From: Marixanthomonas sp. SCSIO 43207
GTDB lineage: Bacteria; Bacteroidota; Bacteroidia; Flavobacteriales; Flavobacteriaceae
DNA length: 64,000 nt
Assembly (NCBI RefSeq): GCF_019904255.1
Contig: NZ_CP063203.1
Coordinates: 186,001-250,000, forward strand
Direction: 5' to 3'
Shown here: positions 17,529 to 27,600 of the stretch, in pieces
Position numbering within the stretch: the first letter of the stretch is position 1
How the letters are laid out: the number at the start of each line of letters is the position of its first letter
Program-made: the position numbers and the translations under genes
The notes under the pieces: model-generated
Told to the model about the DNA's origin: nothing
Database searches by the model: none
The model's input: only the letters and a program-made list of their open reading frames with translations

Positions 17529-18206
17529 ATGGATTTAGAAAAACAGCTGAAAGATATAGAAGCTATGGGTGATGACCACATATCGAGTTCTACAGAAACT
17601 CCTTTGCGCCCTGATGCTTTTGAGCTTAGTGATATTGAAAAAATTGAACGTATCAAAAAAGACGTTTACAATATAATGGATACGCTTGGGCTAGATTTAA
17701 CCGATGACAGCTTAAAAGGAACCCCAAACCGCGTTGCAAAAATGTTTGTTCAAGAAATATTTGGTGGTTTACATCCCGACAGAAAACCAAAAGCTTCCAC
17801 CTTTGACAATAAATATAAATATGGTGAAATGTTGGTTGAAAAAAACATCACCTTATACTCTACTTGTGAACATCATTTACTTCCTATAGTAGGGAAAGCG
17901 CACATTGCTTACATCTCAAACGGAACTGTTGTTGGTCTTTCAAAAATGAATCGTATTGTAGATTATTATGCAAAACGACCACAAGTACAAGAACGTCTTA
18001 CCATGCAAATAGTACGAGAATTACAACAAGTATTAAATACAGATGATGTTGCTTGTGTTATAGATGCAAAACACTTGTGTGTCAACTCTAGAGGAATTAG
18101 AGATATTGACAGTAGTACAGTAACTAGTGAGTTTGGCGGAAAATTTAAAGATGCTGAAACGCGTCGCGATTTTCTTGACTATATAAAACTAGATACCGAA
18201 TTTTAA
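17529..18206 (+). CDS. folE: GTP cyclohydrolase I
   Basis: Converts GTP to 7,8-dihydroneopterin triphosphate, the first step of folate and pterin synthesis. The 225-residue type I enzyme has zinc ligands Cys113 and His116 in STCEHHLLP and Cys184 in HLCVNSRGI. It also has GTPNRVAKM, GLSKMNRIVDYYAKRPQVQERLT and TSEFGGKF. The start at 17529 (MDLEKQLKDIE) is chosen because the -7 element lies at 17496-17503. cysS follows after 44 bp on the same strand. Confidence 0.97.
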   Translation: MDLEKQLKDIEAMGDDHISSSTETPLRPDAFELSDIEKIERIKKDVYNIMDTLGLDLTDDSLKGTPNRVAKMFVQEIFGGLHPDRKPKASTFDNKYKYGEMLVEKNITLYSTCEHHLLPIVGKAHIAYISNGTVVGLSKMNRIVDYYAKRPQVQERLTMQIVRELQQVLNTDDVACVIDAKHLCVNSRGIRDIDSSTVTSEFGGKFKDAETRRDFLDYIKLDTEF

Positions 18207-18250
18207 GAAAATTATCTTTTACAATTTATATTAAAATTTCACCCATTTAG

Positions 18251-19735
18251 ATGAAACTTTACGAACAACAAGAACTAAGTATTTACAATTCTATCTCTAA
18301 GAAAAAAGAGAAGTTTACACCTATTAATGAAGGCGCTGTTGGTATGTACGTATGTGGTCCAACCGTTTACAGTAATGTTCACTTAGGTAATTGTCGTACT
18401 TTTTTATCTTTTGATCTTGTTTTTCGGTACCTAAAACATCTTGGGTACAAAGTTCGTTACGTTCGTAACATTACCGATGCCGGTCACCTTGAAAATGATG
18501 GTGAAAGTGGTGATGATCCCATCTTGAAAAAAGCTCGCATCGAGCAACTTGAGCCTATGGAAGTGGTTCAAAAATATACAGTGGATTTTCATACCATCAT
18601 GCATACTTTTAATGCCCACCCACCAAGTATTGAACCCACTGCCACAGGGCATATTATAGAACAAATTCAAATAGTTGAAAACATCATAAAACAAGGATTC
18701 GCTTATGAAAAAAACGGTTCTGTTTATTTTGATGTTATGAAATATAATGAAAGCAAGCAATACGGCATCTTAAGTGGTAGAAAGCTAGAAGATATGATTG
18801 CCAACACTCGTGAACTTGCAGCGCAAAGTGATAAGAAAAACCCTCAAGACTTTGCCCTTTGGAAAAAAGCCGAGCCTCAACACATTATGCGCTGGCCTTC
18901 ACCTTGGAGTGATGGTTTCCCAGGTTGGCATTTAGAATGTACTGTGATGAGTACAAAATATTTAGGCAATCAATTTGATATTCACGGAGGTGGTATGGAC
19001 TTAAAATTCCCACACCACGAATGTGAAATTGCTCAAGCTGAAGCTGCCAACGGACAAAACCCCGTAAATTATTGGGTGCACGCCAATATGCTTACCCTTA
19101 ACGGTAAAAAAATGTCAAAATCTACCGGAAACTTTATTTTACCAAAAGATATGTTTACCGGTGACAATGATATTTTTAATAAACCCTTCCCTCCTACTGT
19201 GGTTAAGTTTTTTATGTACCAAGCACAGTATCGAAGTATTTTAGATTTTTCAAAAGAAGCACTAGAAGCTTCTGAAAAAGGGTTTTACCGTTTAATGGAT
19301 GCGTATCGCGCTATTGGTGGCGTAAAAACTTCTGAAAGTAGCAGTATTGATGTAACTCGATGGCGTCAATCATGTTATGATGCCATGAATGACGACTTTA
19401 ATAGTCCTATTCTTATTGCACAATTGTTTGAAGCTACTAAGTTTATTAATGCTTTGCTAGACAACACTGAAACAATTACTGAAAAAGACTTGCAACTATT
19501 ACAACAAACTATGCAAGATTTTATTTTTGATGTTTTAGGTTTAGTAGACATTGCTGAAAATAACACTCAAGATGGAAACAAACTTAATGAAACCATTGAG
19601 CTGTTAATTGAGCTTAGAAACCAAGCACGAGCAAATAAAGACTTTGCAACAAGCGATCGCATACGTGATGAATTGCAAAAAGTAGGGATACAACTTAAAG
19701 ACGGCAAAGAAGGCACTACCTTTTCACTTTCTTAA
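18251..19735 (+). CDS. cysS: Cysteine--tRNA ligase
   Basis: Class I synthetase of 494 residues. It carries the zinc-site segment [20 protein letters not shown] (HIGH equivalent HLGN), [10 protein letters not shown] and HHECEIAQ (zinc Cys/His), and the KMSKS loop [13 protein letters not shown]-terminal helical domain with [20 protein letters not shown] follows. It lies between folE and the trp genes. The following 96 bp contain an unusual perfect hairpin rather than a clear intrinsic terminator. Confidence 0.98.
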   Translation: MKLYEQQELSIYNSISKKKEKFTPINEGAVGMYVCGPTVYSNVHLGNCRTFLSFDLVFRYLKHLGYKVRYVRNITDAGHLENDGESGDDPILKKARIEQLEPMEVVQKYTVDFHTIMHTFNAHPPSIEPTATGHIIEQIQIVENIIKQGFAYEKNGSVYFDVMKYNESKQYGILSGRKLEDMIANTRELAAQSDKKNPQDFALWKKAEPQHIMRWPSPWSDGFPGWHLECTVMSTKYLGNQFDIHGGGMDLKFPHHECEIAQAEAANGQNPVNYWVHANMLTLNGKKMSKSTGNFILPKDMFTGDNDIFNKPFPPTVVKFFMYQAQYRSILDFSKEALEASEKGFYRLMDAYRAIGGVKTSESSSIDVTRWRQSCYDAMNDDFNSPILIAQLFEATKFINALLDNTETITEKDLQLLQQTMQDFIFDVLGLVDIAENNTQDGNKLNETIELLIELRNQARANKDFATSDRIRDELQKVGIQLKDGKEGTTFSLS

Positions 19736-19776
19736 TAATTTAAATACTTTACTTTTAACAAGTAGCTAGGTATAGA

Positions 19777-19813
19777 ACTATTTAAAAACTTTACCACAAA
19801 GTTTTTAAATAGT
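19777..19813. repeat. Perfect 16-bp inverted repeat before trpD
   Basis: Arms 19777-19792 and 19798-19813 are exact reverse complements, with loop ACCAC. The stem is AT-rich (ACTATTTAAAAACTTT). No T-run follows, so it does not look like an ordinary intrinsic terminator for cysS. It lies 18 nt before the trpD start codon, in the putative trp leader. Confidence 0.85.
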
Positions 19814-19831
19814 CGTTATACAACACATATC

Positions 19832-20830
19832 ATGAAAAATATTCTCAATAGGCTCATAAATCATGAGCAACTCACTAAGGACGAGGCTAAACAAGTATTA
19901 GTAGCCATTAGTGAAGGACAATTCAATCAAAGTCAAATTGCATCATTTTTAACCGTGTTTATGATGCGAAGCGTCACGCTAGAAGAACTTGAAGGTTTTA
20001 GAGACGCTCTACTAGATTTATGCATTTCAGTGCCACTAGATGAGTACAACACTATCGATCTGTGTGGCACAGGCGGTGACAGCAAAAACACATTTAATAT
20101 ATCAACATTATCATCATTCATTACTGCCGGTGCAGGAGTTTTGGTCACAAAACACGGCAACTACGGCGTTTCTTCCATAAGCGGAAGTAGTAATGTGATG
20201 GAACAACTGGGCATCAAGTTTAGTAACAATACTGATTTTTTAAAACGAAGCTTGGATGAAGCCGGAATTTGTATTTTACATGCCCCCTTATTTCATCCGG
20301 CAATGAAACAAGTGGCTCCTATACGAAGAGACTTAGCAGTAAAAACTTTTTTTAATATGCTAGGACCTATGGTAAATCCAGCATTTCCAAAAAATCAATT
20401 AGTTGGTGTTTTTAATTTAGAATTAGCACGACTATACGGCTATATATATCAAAAAAGCTCCAAAAAGTATGCGGTTTTACACGCTATGGATGGATATGAT
20501 GAAATTTCATTAACCGGTCCTGTAAAGGTTATCTCAAATACTTCAGAAAAAATGATGCAACCAAAAGATTTTGGATTTCAAACCCTTAAAGAAACCGATC
20601 TTTACGGAGGTGATTCGGTTGTCTCTTCTGCTGAAATTTTTAAGAATATTATTTCAGGAAACGGGACTGAAGCACAAAATAATGTGGTGTGTGCCAATGC
20701 TGGAATGGCAATTTCGGTAGTAAAACAATGTAGTATTGACTCTGGTATTGAACAAGCTAAGGAAGCTTTACATTCAAAAAAGGCTTTACAAGTATTGAAA
20801 AAACTTCAAAAAATAAGCGCTGCATCATGA
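19832..20830 (+). CDS. trpD: Anthranilate phosphoribosyltransferase
   Basis: Joins anthranilate and PRPP, the second committed step of tryptophan synthesis. The 332 residues have the family signature DLCGTGGDSKNTFNIST (PRPP and glycine-rich loop), KHGNYGVSSISGSSNVMEQLG, HPAMKQVAPIRRDL and DGYDEISLTGP. First gene of trpDCFBA; its stop overlaps the trpC start by 4 bp. It is the monofunctional form, not fused to a TrpG amidotransferase domain. Confidence 0.97.
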   Translation: MKNILNRLINHEQLTKDEAKQVLVAISEGQFNQSQIASFLTVFMMRSVTLEELEGFRDALLDLCISVPLDEYNTIDLCGTGGDSKNTFNISTLSSFITAGAGVLVTKHGNYGVSSISGSSNVMEQLGIKFSNNTDFLKRSLDEAGICILHAPLFHPAMKQVAPIRRDLAVKTFFNMLGPMVNPAFPKNQLVGVFNLELARLYGYIYQKSSKKYAVLHAMDGYDEISLTGPVKVISNTSEKMMQPKDFGFQTLKETDLYGGDSVVSSAEIFKNIISGNGTEAQNNVVCANAGMAISVVKQCSIDSGIEQAKEALHSKKALQVLKKLQKISAAS

Positions 20831-21606
20831 CCATTTTAGACCATATTATTCAGAATAAAATAAAAGAGGTTGAAGCAAAAAAAGCATTGTTTCCTATTTC
20901 AATATTGGAAACCTCTTTAGGATTTGAAAGAACGGGAGCATCACTCGCTAGGGCATTACAAAATTCAAAAAGTGGCATTATTGCAGAGCACAAAAGAAGG
21001 TCGCCCAGTAAGTCGGTTATAAACGACCAAGTCCTTTTACCCGAAGTAGTTTTGGGGTATGAATCTGCGGGAGTTTGTGGTATTTCAGTATTGACAGATA
21101 CCAACTATTTTGGCGGTTCACTTGATGACTTATCTTTAGCCAGAAAATGCGTAGCTACCCCTTTATTACGAAAAGAATTTATCATAGATACGTATCAAAT
21201 TTTTGAAGCAAAAGCTTACGGCGCTGATGCTATTCTATTAATTGCTGCCGCATTGAGCGATAGTCAATTAAAAACCTTTTCAGAAACTGCTAAGCAATTA
21301 GGACTAGAGGTGCTGCTTGAAGTTCATAACAAAGAAGAGCTTGACAGGTCACTATTGCCTTCTGTTGATATGCTAGGAGTAAATAACCGAAATTTAAAAA
21401 CGTTTCAGGTTTCTACAGATATCAGTAAAGAGCTTTCAGAAAAAATTCCTGATGATTTTGTAAAAATTTCAGAAAGTGGTATTAGCGATAGAGATACAAT
21501 TCATACGCTACAAACCTATGGGTACAAAGGTTTTTTAATTGGCGAAACTTTTATGAAAACTAAAAACCCGGGAGCCAGTGCTAAAAAATTTATCGATCGA
21601 TTGTAA
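20827..21606 (+). CDS. trpC: Indole-3-glycerol phosphate synthase
   Basis: Closes the indole ring from CdRP with loss of CO2. The 259-residue TIM barrel shows IIAEHKRRSPSKS (catalytic Glu and Lys), LTDTNYFGGSLDDL, LLRKEFIIDTYQIFEA, LGVNNRNLKTF and the phosphate-binding ISESGISD and GFLIGETFM. Monofunctional; trpF is a separate downstream gene, unlike the fused enterobacterial enzyme. Overlaps trpD by 4 bp and trpF by 1 bp. Confidence 0.97.
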   Translation: MTILDHIIQNKIKEVEAKKALFPISILETSLGFERTGASLARALQNSKSGIIAEHKRRSPSKSVINDQVLLPEVVLGYESAGVCGISVLTDTNYFGGSLDDLSLARKCVATPLLRKEFIIDTYQIFEAKAYGADAILLIAAALSDSQLKTFSETAKQLGLEVLLEVHNKEELDRSLLPSVDMLGVNNRNLKTFQVSTDISKELSEKIPDDFVKISESGISDRDTIHTLQTYGYKGFLIGETFMKTKNPGASAKKFIDRL

Positions 21607-22247
21607 TGAAAAAAGTAGCATTAAAAATTTGTGGCATGAAAGCCAACACACAAGAGGTTGCTGCATTACAACCCGAGTATCTGGGATTTATTTTTTATAA
21701 AAAATCTCCTAGGCATTTTGATGGAAATATACCTTCAATACCTTCACAAATTAAAAAGGTAGGAGTTTTTGTTAATGCTTCTATTTCTGAAATCGTAAAA
21801 ACAGTAAAAAAACACAAACTGGATGTCATTCAATTACACGGCGATGAATCGGCTTCATTTTGTCAAAGTTTATCAAATTTAAAAGACATTGAATGTGACA
21901 TTTGGAAAGTATTTGGCATTAAAGATTCTTTTGATTTTTCAGTTCTTACAGCTTATGAACCTCATGTTTCAGCCCTTTTATTTGATACAAAAGGGGCAAA
22001 TAAAGGTGGCAATGGCTATACATTTGACTGGAGCATCTTAAAAGGGTATACTTCAACAAAACCTTTTGTTTTAAGTGGCGGAATTGGAATAACAGAAATA
22101 AACCAACTTTCTGAAATACTTTCTACTACATTACCAATTATTGCAATTGATGTAAATAGTAAATTTGAAGAACAACCCGGATTAAAAAATACAATTAGAT
22201 TACAACAGTTTATAAACGAACTGAATATAATACAATCAAAATTATGA
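21606..22247 (+). CDS. trpF: Phosphoribosylanthranilate isomerase
   Basis: Amadori rearrangement of PRA to CdRP. The 213-residue TIM barrel shows LKICGMKA (catalytic Cys), [48 protein letters not shown] (catalytic Asp), LSGGIG and [15 protein letters not shown]. Coupled on both sides (1 bp with trpC, 4 bp with trpB). Confidence 0.96.
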   Translation: MKKVALKICGMKANTQEVAALQPEYLGFIFYKKSPRHFDGNIPSIPSQIKKVGVFVNASISEIVKTVKKHKLDVIQLHGDESASFCQSLSNLKDIECDIWKVFGIKDSFDFSVLTAYEPHVSALLFDTKGANKGGNGYTFDWSILKGYTSTKPFVLSGGIGITEINQLSEILSTTLPIIAIDVNSKFEEQPGLKNTIRLQQFINELNIIQSKL

Positions 22248-23425
22248 GTTATCACGTAAACGAGCGAGGCTATTATGGTGATTTTGGCGGGGCCTACATT
22301 CCTGAAATGCTTTATCCCAACGTAGAAGAATTGCGTCAACAACATCTAGCTGTGATGCAGGAAGAAAGTTTTCAGTCAGAATTTAAGCAACTTTTAAAGG
22401 ACTATGTGGGCAGACCCACACCTTTATATTTCGCTGAGCGTCTTTCTTCTAAGTATAATACCAAAATTTATTTAAAACGAGAAGACTTATGTCATACTGG
22501 CGCACACAAAGTTAACAATACCATTGGGCAAATTTTATTAGCTAAGCGTTTGGGGAAAAACCGAATCATTGCTGAAACCGGTGCCGGCCAACACGGAGTG
22601 GCAACAGCAACAGTTTGTGCCCTCATGGGGATAAAATGTATAGTGTATATGGGTGCAATTGATATTGAACGACAAGCGCCCAATGTAGCACGTATGAAAA
22701 TGCTCGGTGCAACTGTTATACCTGCCACTAGCGGTAGCAAAACATTAAAAGACGCTACTAATGAAGCTATTCGGGATTGGATTAACAATCCAACTGACAC
22801 ACATTACATAATTGGTAGCGTTGTAGGCCCTCATCCTTATCCAGATATGGTAGCACGGTTTCAAAGTGTAATTTCTGAAGAAATAAAAACGCAATTATTA
22901 GAAAAAGAAGGGACTGAAAATCCAAATTACATTATTGCCTGTGTGGGTGGTGGAAGTAATGCTGCAGGAGCTTACTACCACTATCTCGATACTGAAGATG
23001 TAGGCATTATTGCTGTGGAAGCTGCTGGCAAAGGCATTAATAGTGGTGAGAGTGCTGCTACTTCAGCATTAGGAAAAACCGGTATTATTCACGGAAGCAA
23101 AACATTACTTATGCAAACTACAGACGGTCAAATTACCGAACCTTACTCAATATCTGCAGGATTGGATTATCCAGGAGTTGGCCCCATGCACGCACATTTA
23201 TTTACTAGCGGCCGTGGTGAATTTATATCTATCACCGATAGTGAAGCTATGGAAGCTGGACTAGAGTTAAGCAAACTAGAAGGGATTATTCCTGCTATAG
23301 AAACTAGTCACGCACTAGCTGTTTTTAAACATAAAAACTTTAAAAAAGATGCGATTACAGTTATCAACTTAAGTGGTCGCGGCGATAAAGATTTAAATAC
23401 TTACATAGATTATTTCAACTTATAA
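22244..23425 (+). CDS. trpB: Tryptophan synthase beta chain
   Basis: PLP enzyme that condenses indole with serine. The 393 residues match the TrpB1 type, with [14 protein letters not shown] at the N-terminus, [16 protein letters not shown] containing the PLP lysine, [29 protein letters not shown] (phosphate-binding) and [14 protein letters not shown]. It forms an alpha2-beta2 complex with the product of the adjacent trpA, which overlaps it by 1 bp. Confidence 0.98.
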   Translation: MSYHVNERGYYGDFGGAYIPEMLYPNVEELRQQHLAVMQEESFQSEFKQLLKDYVGRPTPLYFAERLSSKYNTKIYLKREDLCHTGAHKVNNTIGQILLAKRLGKNRIIAETGAGQHGVATATVCALMGIKCIVYMGAIDIERQAPNVARMKMLGATVIPATSGSKTLKDATNEAIRDWINNPTDTHYIIGSVVGPHPYPDMVARFQSVISEEIKTQLLEKEGTENPNYIIACVGGGSNAAGAYYHYLDTEDVGIIAVEAAGKGINSGESAATSALGKTGIIHGSKTLLMQTTDGQITEPYSISAGLDYPGVGPMHAHLFTSGRGEFISITDSEAMEAGLELSKLEGIIPAIETSHALAVFKHKNFKKDAITVINLSGRGDKDLNTYIDYFNL

Positions 23426-24186
23426 TGAGACGTTTACAAGAAACATTACAACAAGATAAAAAAATACTATCTATTTATTTTACTGCCGGATATCCAAATC
23501 TAGAAGACACTATTCCGGTATTAAAATCACTAGAAGAAAACGGTGTTGATCTAGTTGAAATAGGTCTACCCTTTAGCGATCCTTTGGCCGATGGCCCCAC
23601 CATACAAGCAAGCTCAACTGAAGCCCTAAAAAATGGTATGAGTACATCAGTTTTATTTGATCAACTACAGAATGTTCGCGATCACATTTCTATACCTTTA
23701 ATCATTATGGGGTATTTTAATCCTATTTTACAATATGGTGTAGAAGCTTTTTGTGAAAAATGTGCAGAAATAGGTATCGATGGGCTAATTTTACCAGACT
23801 TACCCTTAGAAGAATACAATTTACACTATAAGCAATTGTTTGAAAAACATAATCTTGCGGTTATATTTTTAATTACTCCACAAACTTCAATAGAGAGAAT
23901 TCACGACATTGATAAAGCCTCAAAAGAATTTATTTATATGGTGAGTAGCGCTAGTACTACAGGAGGCACCTCTGGTTTTTCAGAAAAGCAAGAATCATAC
24001 TTTAATAAAATTGAAGGTTTACAATTAAAAAGTCAACAACTAGTTGGTTTTGGTATTAACAATTCAGAAACCTTTTTAAAAGCAACAAGTAAAGCAAAGG
24101 GAGCCATCATAGGAAGTGCATTTATATCTATGCTATCAAAAGAAGGTTTACAAGGTATTCCTTCGTTTGTAAAGCAATTCAAATAA
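23425..24186 (+). CDS. trpA: Tryptophan synthase alpha chain
   Basis: Cleaves indole-3-glycerol phosphate to indole and glyceraldehyde 3-phosphate. The 253-residue barrel shows FTAGYPN, DLVEIGLPFSDPLADGPTIQ (catalytic Glu and Asp), GYFNPILQYG, GLILPDLPLEE, FLITPQTS, and VSSASTTGG followed by GFGINN. Last gene of the operon; the next gene on this strand begins 84 bp later. Confidence 0.97.
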   Translation: MRRLQETLQQDKKILSIYFTAGYPNLEDTIPVLKSLEENGVDLVEIGLPFSDPLADGPTIQASSTEALKNGMSTSVLFDQLQNVRDHISIPLIIMGYFNPILQYGVEAFCEKCAEIGIDGLILPDLPLEEYNLHYKQLFEKHNLAVIFLITPQTSIERIHDIDKASKEFIYMVSSASTTGGTSGFSEKQESYFNKIEGLQLKSQQLVGFGINNSETFLKATSKAKGAIIGSAFISMLSKEGLQGIPSFVKQFK

Positions 24187-24270
24187 TTTTAACCATACTT
24201 TAGTAGGCCATTAATAAAAATTTTGATTCGGAATATCTAACTTATTCAAGAATTTAAAATTTTGAATATT

Positions 24271-24399
24271 ATGGCTAAGAAGTTTGAACGAAAAGAAGAA
24301 CAAAAAAACCCTACCAATCCTACTGGAAATACCAACCAGAAGACTAATGAGGTAGATATTGATGAGAAAACTATCAAAGAACAACAGAATAAAGAGTAA
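24271..24399 (+). CDS. 42-residue hydrophilic protein upstream of bTHX
   Basis: A short frame starting MAKKFERKEEQKNPT, rich in Lys, Glu, Asn and Thr, without hydrophobic core, cysteine or signal sequence, so probably disordered. I do not recognise it. Support for its being real is that its TAA overlaps the ATG of the ribosomal protein bTHX gene by 1 nt, the same TAATG coupling used by many true gene pairs in this window. It may act as a leader peptide or as a small nucleic-acid- or ribosome-associated protein; neither is shown. Confidence 0.5.
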   Translation: MAKKFERKEEQKNPTNPTGNTNQKTNEVDIDEKTIKEQQNKE

Positions 24400-24524
24400 T
24401 GGGTAAAGGTGACAAAAAAACAAAACGCGGAAAAATAGCAATAGGAAGCTATGGCAAATTAAGACCTAAACGCGGAAAATTTAAAATTAAACCCAAAACC
24501 GTTAAGGGTTCAAAAAATAAATAA
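24399..24524 (+). CDS. 30S ribosomal protein bTHX
   Basis: 41 residues starting MGKGDKKTKRGKI and continuing GSYGKLRPKRGKFK, the THX family signature (known examples begin MGKGDKKT.RGKI...GKTRP). In Thermus this small basic peptide sits in the head of the 30S subunit and stabilises it. The C-terminus is extended by about 15 basic residues relative to the Thermus peptide. Coupled to the preceding small gene by a TAATG overlap and followed by a hairpin terminator. Confidence 0.88.
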   Translation: MGKGDKKTKRGKIAIGSYGKLRPKRGKFKIKPKTVKGSKNK

Positions 24525-24550
24525 CCTTTATTACATCTACTACTAAAATG

Positions 24551-24582
24551 AAAACCCCTTCTCAAAATTGAGAAGGGGTTTT
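24551..24582. terminator. Bidirectional hairpin terminator
   Basis: A nearly continuous 14-15-bp stem, AAAACCCCTTCTCA... paired to ...TGAGAAGGGGTTTT, with A-tract and T-tract flanks. It serves the bTHX gene and the convergent T9SS gene ending at 24608. Confidence 0.85.
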
Positions 24583-24607
24583 ACTTTGGTTGGTTATTAT
24601 GGAATTA

Positions 24608-27600
24608 TTATTCCTTAATCAATCGTTTTGTAACGCTTGATTTATCACTAACAATTTGTACCATATATACGCCAGTTGCCAATGCAGATACATCAATTAC
24701 CTGCTCTCCTTGCATATTGCGAAGGTCGTGTTGGCTAATCAACTTACCGTTAACATCATAAATAACAGCATTTTGCAATGCGATATTTGATTTGTTTGAA
24801 ATAGTAACTTGACTAGATGCTGGGTTAGGATACATAGCTACTGCAGAGCTAAGTTGAGAATCATCAACACCTAATACGCTTTCAACTGTTAATTGGAAGG
24901 TACACGTACCAACGTTTCCATACTCATCTTCAGCAGTTAAAGTAACTGTGTACTCACCATCTGCAATTAATTCACCTGGAGCTGGATCTTGAGACGTAAT
25001 AGTCACAGGATCTGTACAGTTATCTACTGCAAAACCTTCTCCTAGTGCAAAATAATCTGGCACTTCGTAGAATAAGTTGCCTTCGCCCGGATCAACTGTT
25101 TGGTCTTCAGGACAAGTAATTTCAGGTGCAATAGTATCAACTACATTGATTTCAGCAGTACAAGAAGCAATGTTTCCACTTGCATCACTAGCAAAAATTG
25201 TAATTGTCATTGGTGTACCTATGTCTGCACAACTTACTTCAGTAATATCTGAAGCTACTGTTGAAATTCCACAAGCTTCATCAACACCTTGTATTAAACT
25301 ATTAGGATCGATGGTAGCTGTTCCATCAGGACCAAGTGGAATATCGATTGGTGTAATATCAGTTACTTCATAGTCTAACTGGAAGTTATCAATTCCAGCT
25401 CCCCAACCCCAAGCTCCGGCGTCATCATACGTGAAACGTACTTGGAAGTCGTTATTTAAGTAAGGTAACATATCAATTGCTCCTGTATTTGTTAAGTCTG
25501 TATCGACATCAACTAACAAGATTTCTTGCCATGCTGCTCCGTCCCAAACTTCTACTGAAAGTGTTTCACCACTAGCTACTTCTTGAAAAGCATAATCAAA
25601 AGAAATAGAAGCTGTATTTGAACCACTGATGTTGTAGGTAGGAGAAAGTAATCTTACAAGGTTTACTTCACCATTTCCAGCTTCATCATCATCAAATATA
25701 ACTGCATTTGAAGGGAAGTCATCTCCTATTGGCATATCTCCTGAACCAAATGTCCAATCTGCTACTCCAGCTTCAATAACTGTAGTCCATCCAGATGGAA
25801 TTGAAGAATCTTCAAACTCTTCAAGAACTGATACTGGACCAGGGTTACCTGCACATGTAATAATTGGTGCAGTAACATCGATTACATTTACAGTAGCAAC
25901 ACAAGAAGAGAAGTTTCCGCTGTCATCAGTAACAAACACCTCTATTTGGTTTTCACCTAACATAGAACAGTCAAAATTCACATCGTTGTCTATTTGTGGT
26001 CCTACTTCATAAATGATATTTCCGTTGAAAACACGAGCATCAAACGTAGAACTTCCGAAAGGATAAGATTTACCTGAACCTTCTAAGAACTCGATATTAG
26101 CATCTGAAGCGAATACCGTTCCATTTGCTGATCCGTTAGTATAATTTATTCCTCCTGCAGTTGTAGTAACATAGAATGCTCCTGTTTCTCCAGCTGCAAT
26201 TGTTTGACCCAAAGTTAAGTTTAATGGTGTTGGAACTCCGTCACCAGCAGATGTAACATTTGCTGTAGCTAATAAAGTCCAAGCACTTGGATCTTCTTCA
26301 AAACCTTCCCAAGATCCAGACTTATAATATACTTCAATATCATCTGTAATTCCTGTGTCTAGGTTTACGTCAAAAGAGTTGATTGTAACTTCGTTAATAG
26401 CTACAATATCAAACATGTTTCCGTCAAGACCATTCCCTCCTGCAAAAGTAGTTTCTAATGTTTCAGTTGTTGATCCACCGCCAGTAGCTGGTCCTCCAAT
26501 TGTAACTTGATATCCACACGATTCAGTAACAGTTTGAATAAGATCAGAAGCAGGGATTGTTGCGTTTCCGTCAGCATCTAAAGCAACCTCTAATGGTTGA
26601 GTTGAAGCTAATTCATAGTTAAGAGCAAAGTTATCAACTCCTGCTCCCCAAGCCCAGTCACCTTCATCATCATATGTGAAGCGTACTTGGAAATCTGGGT
26701 TTGCATATGGCATCATATCTATCACTCCAGAATTAGTTGGGTCAACGTCTTGCTCGTCAATGAAAAGAACTTCTTGCCAAGCAGATCCGTCCCAAGCTTC
26801 AACTAAGAAAGTACCAGCACCTACAAAGTCTTGAATAGCATAATCAAAAGAAACGTCTGCTGATACAGCTGTAGAAATATCATATGTAGGAGAAAGCAAT
26901 CTAGCAAGGTTTACTTCTCCACTTCCTGCTGCATCGTCATCAAAAATAGCAGCGTTGGTTGGGAAAGGATCTCCAAGAGGCATTACACCAGAACCAAATG
27001 TCCAGTCTTGAGTTCCAGACTCAAGTACAGTTGTCCATCCAGCTGGGATAGTTGCTCCTTCAAATTCTTCAAGAATATTAAATATAGCAGGCTCACCTAT
27101 ACATGTAATTTCTGGTGCAGTGTTGTCTTCAACAGTTACTGTAGCAGTACACGTATCAATGTTTCCTTCATCATCAGTCACAGTTAATGTAACTGTATTT
27201 TCACCTACGTTAGCACACGTAAATGTATCCATATCTAAAGAGTAATCTACAATTCCGCAGTTATCTGTAGAACCGTTATCAATATCTGCTGGTGTAATAG
27301 ATACTGAAGAACCACCCATTAAGTCAAGCGTAATGCTTTGACAAAGCGCTTCTGGCAATTCCATATCAGTTACTGTTACAGTAAAGCTACAAACATCAGT
27401 GTTACCATTACCGTCATCAGCAGTAAATTCTACAATAGTATCTCCAGTTGGAAATTCACTTCCACTAGCAGGACCTGCAGTTTGAGTTACAGTTACAGTA
27501 TCTCCATCAGGGTCAATAGCAATTGCATCAGCAAAGTTTACTATTGCTCCACATTGTCCTGGATCTGTATCTGCCATAATATCATTAGGACAAGCTATTA

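Noticed and set aside
19777-19813. The trp leader hairpin as a mobile element (MITE) remnant
   Set aside because: There are no flanking target duplications or terminal repeats beyond the two arms, and no second copy is seen in the window.
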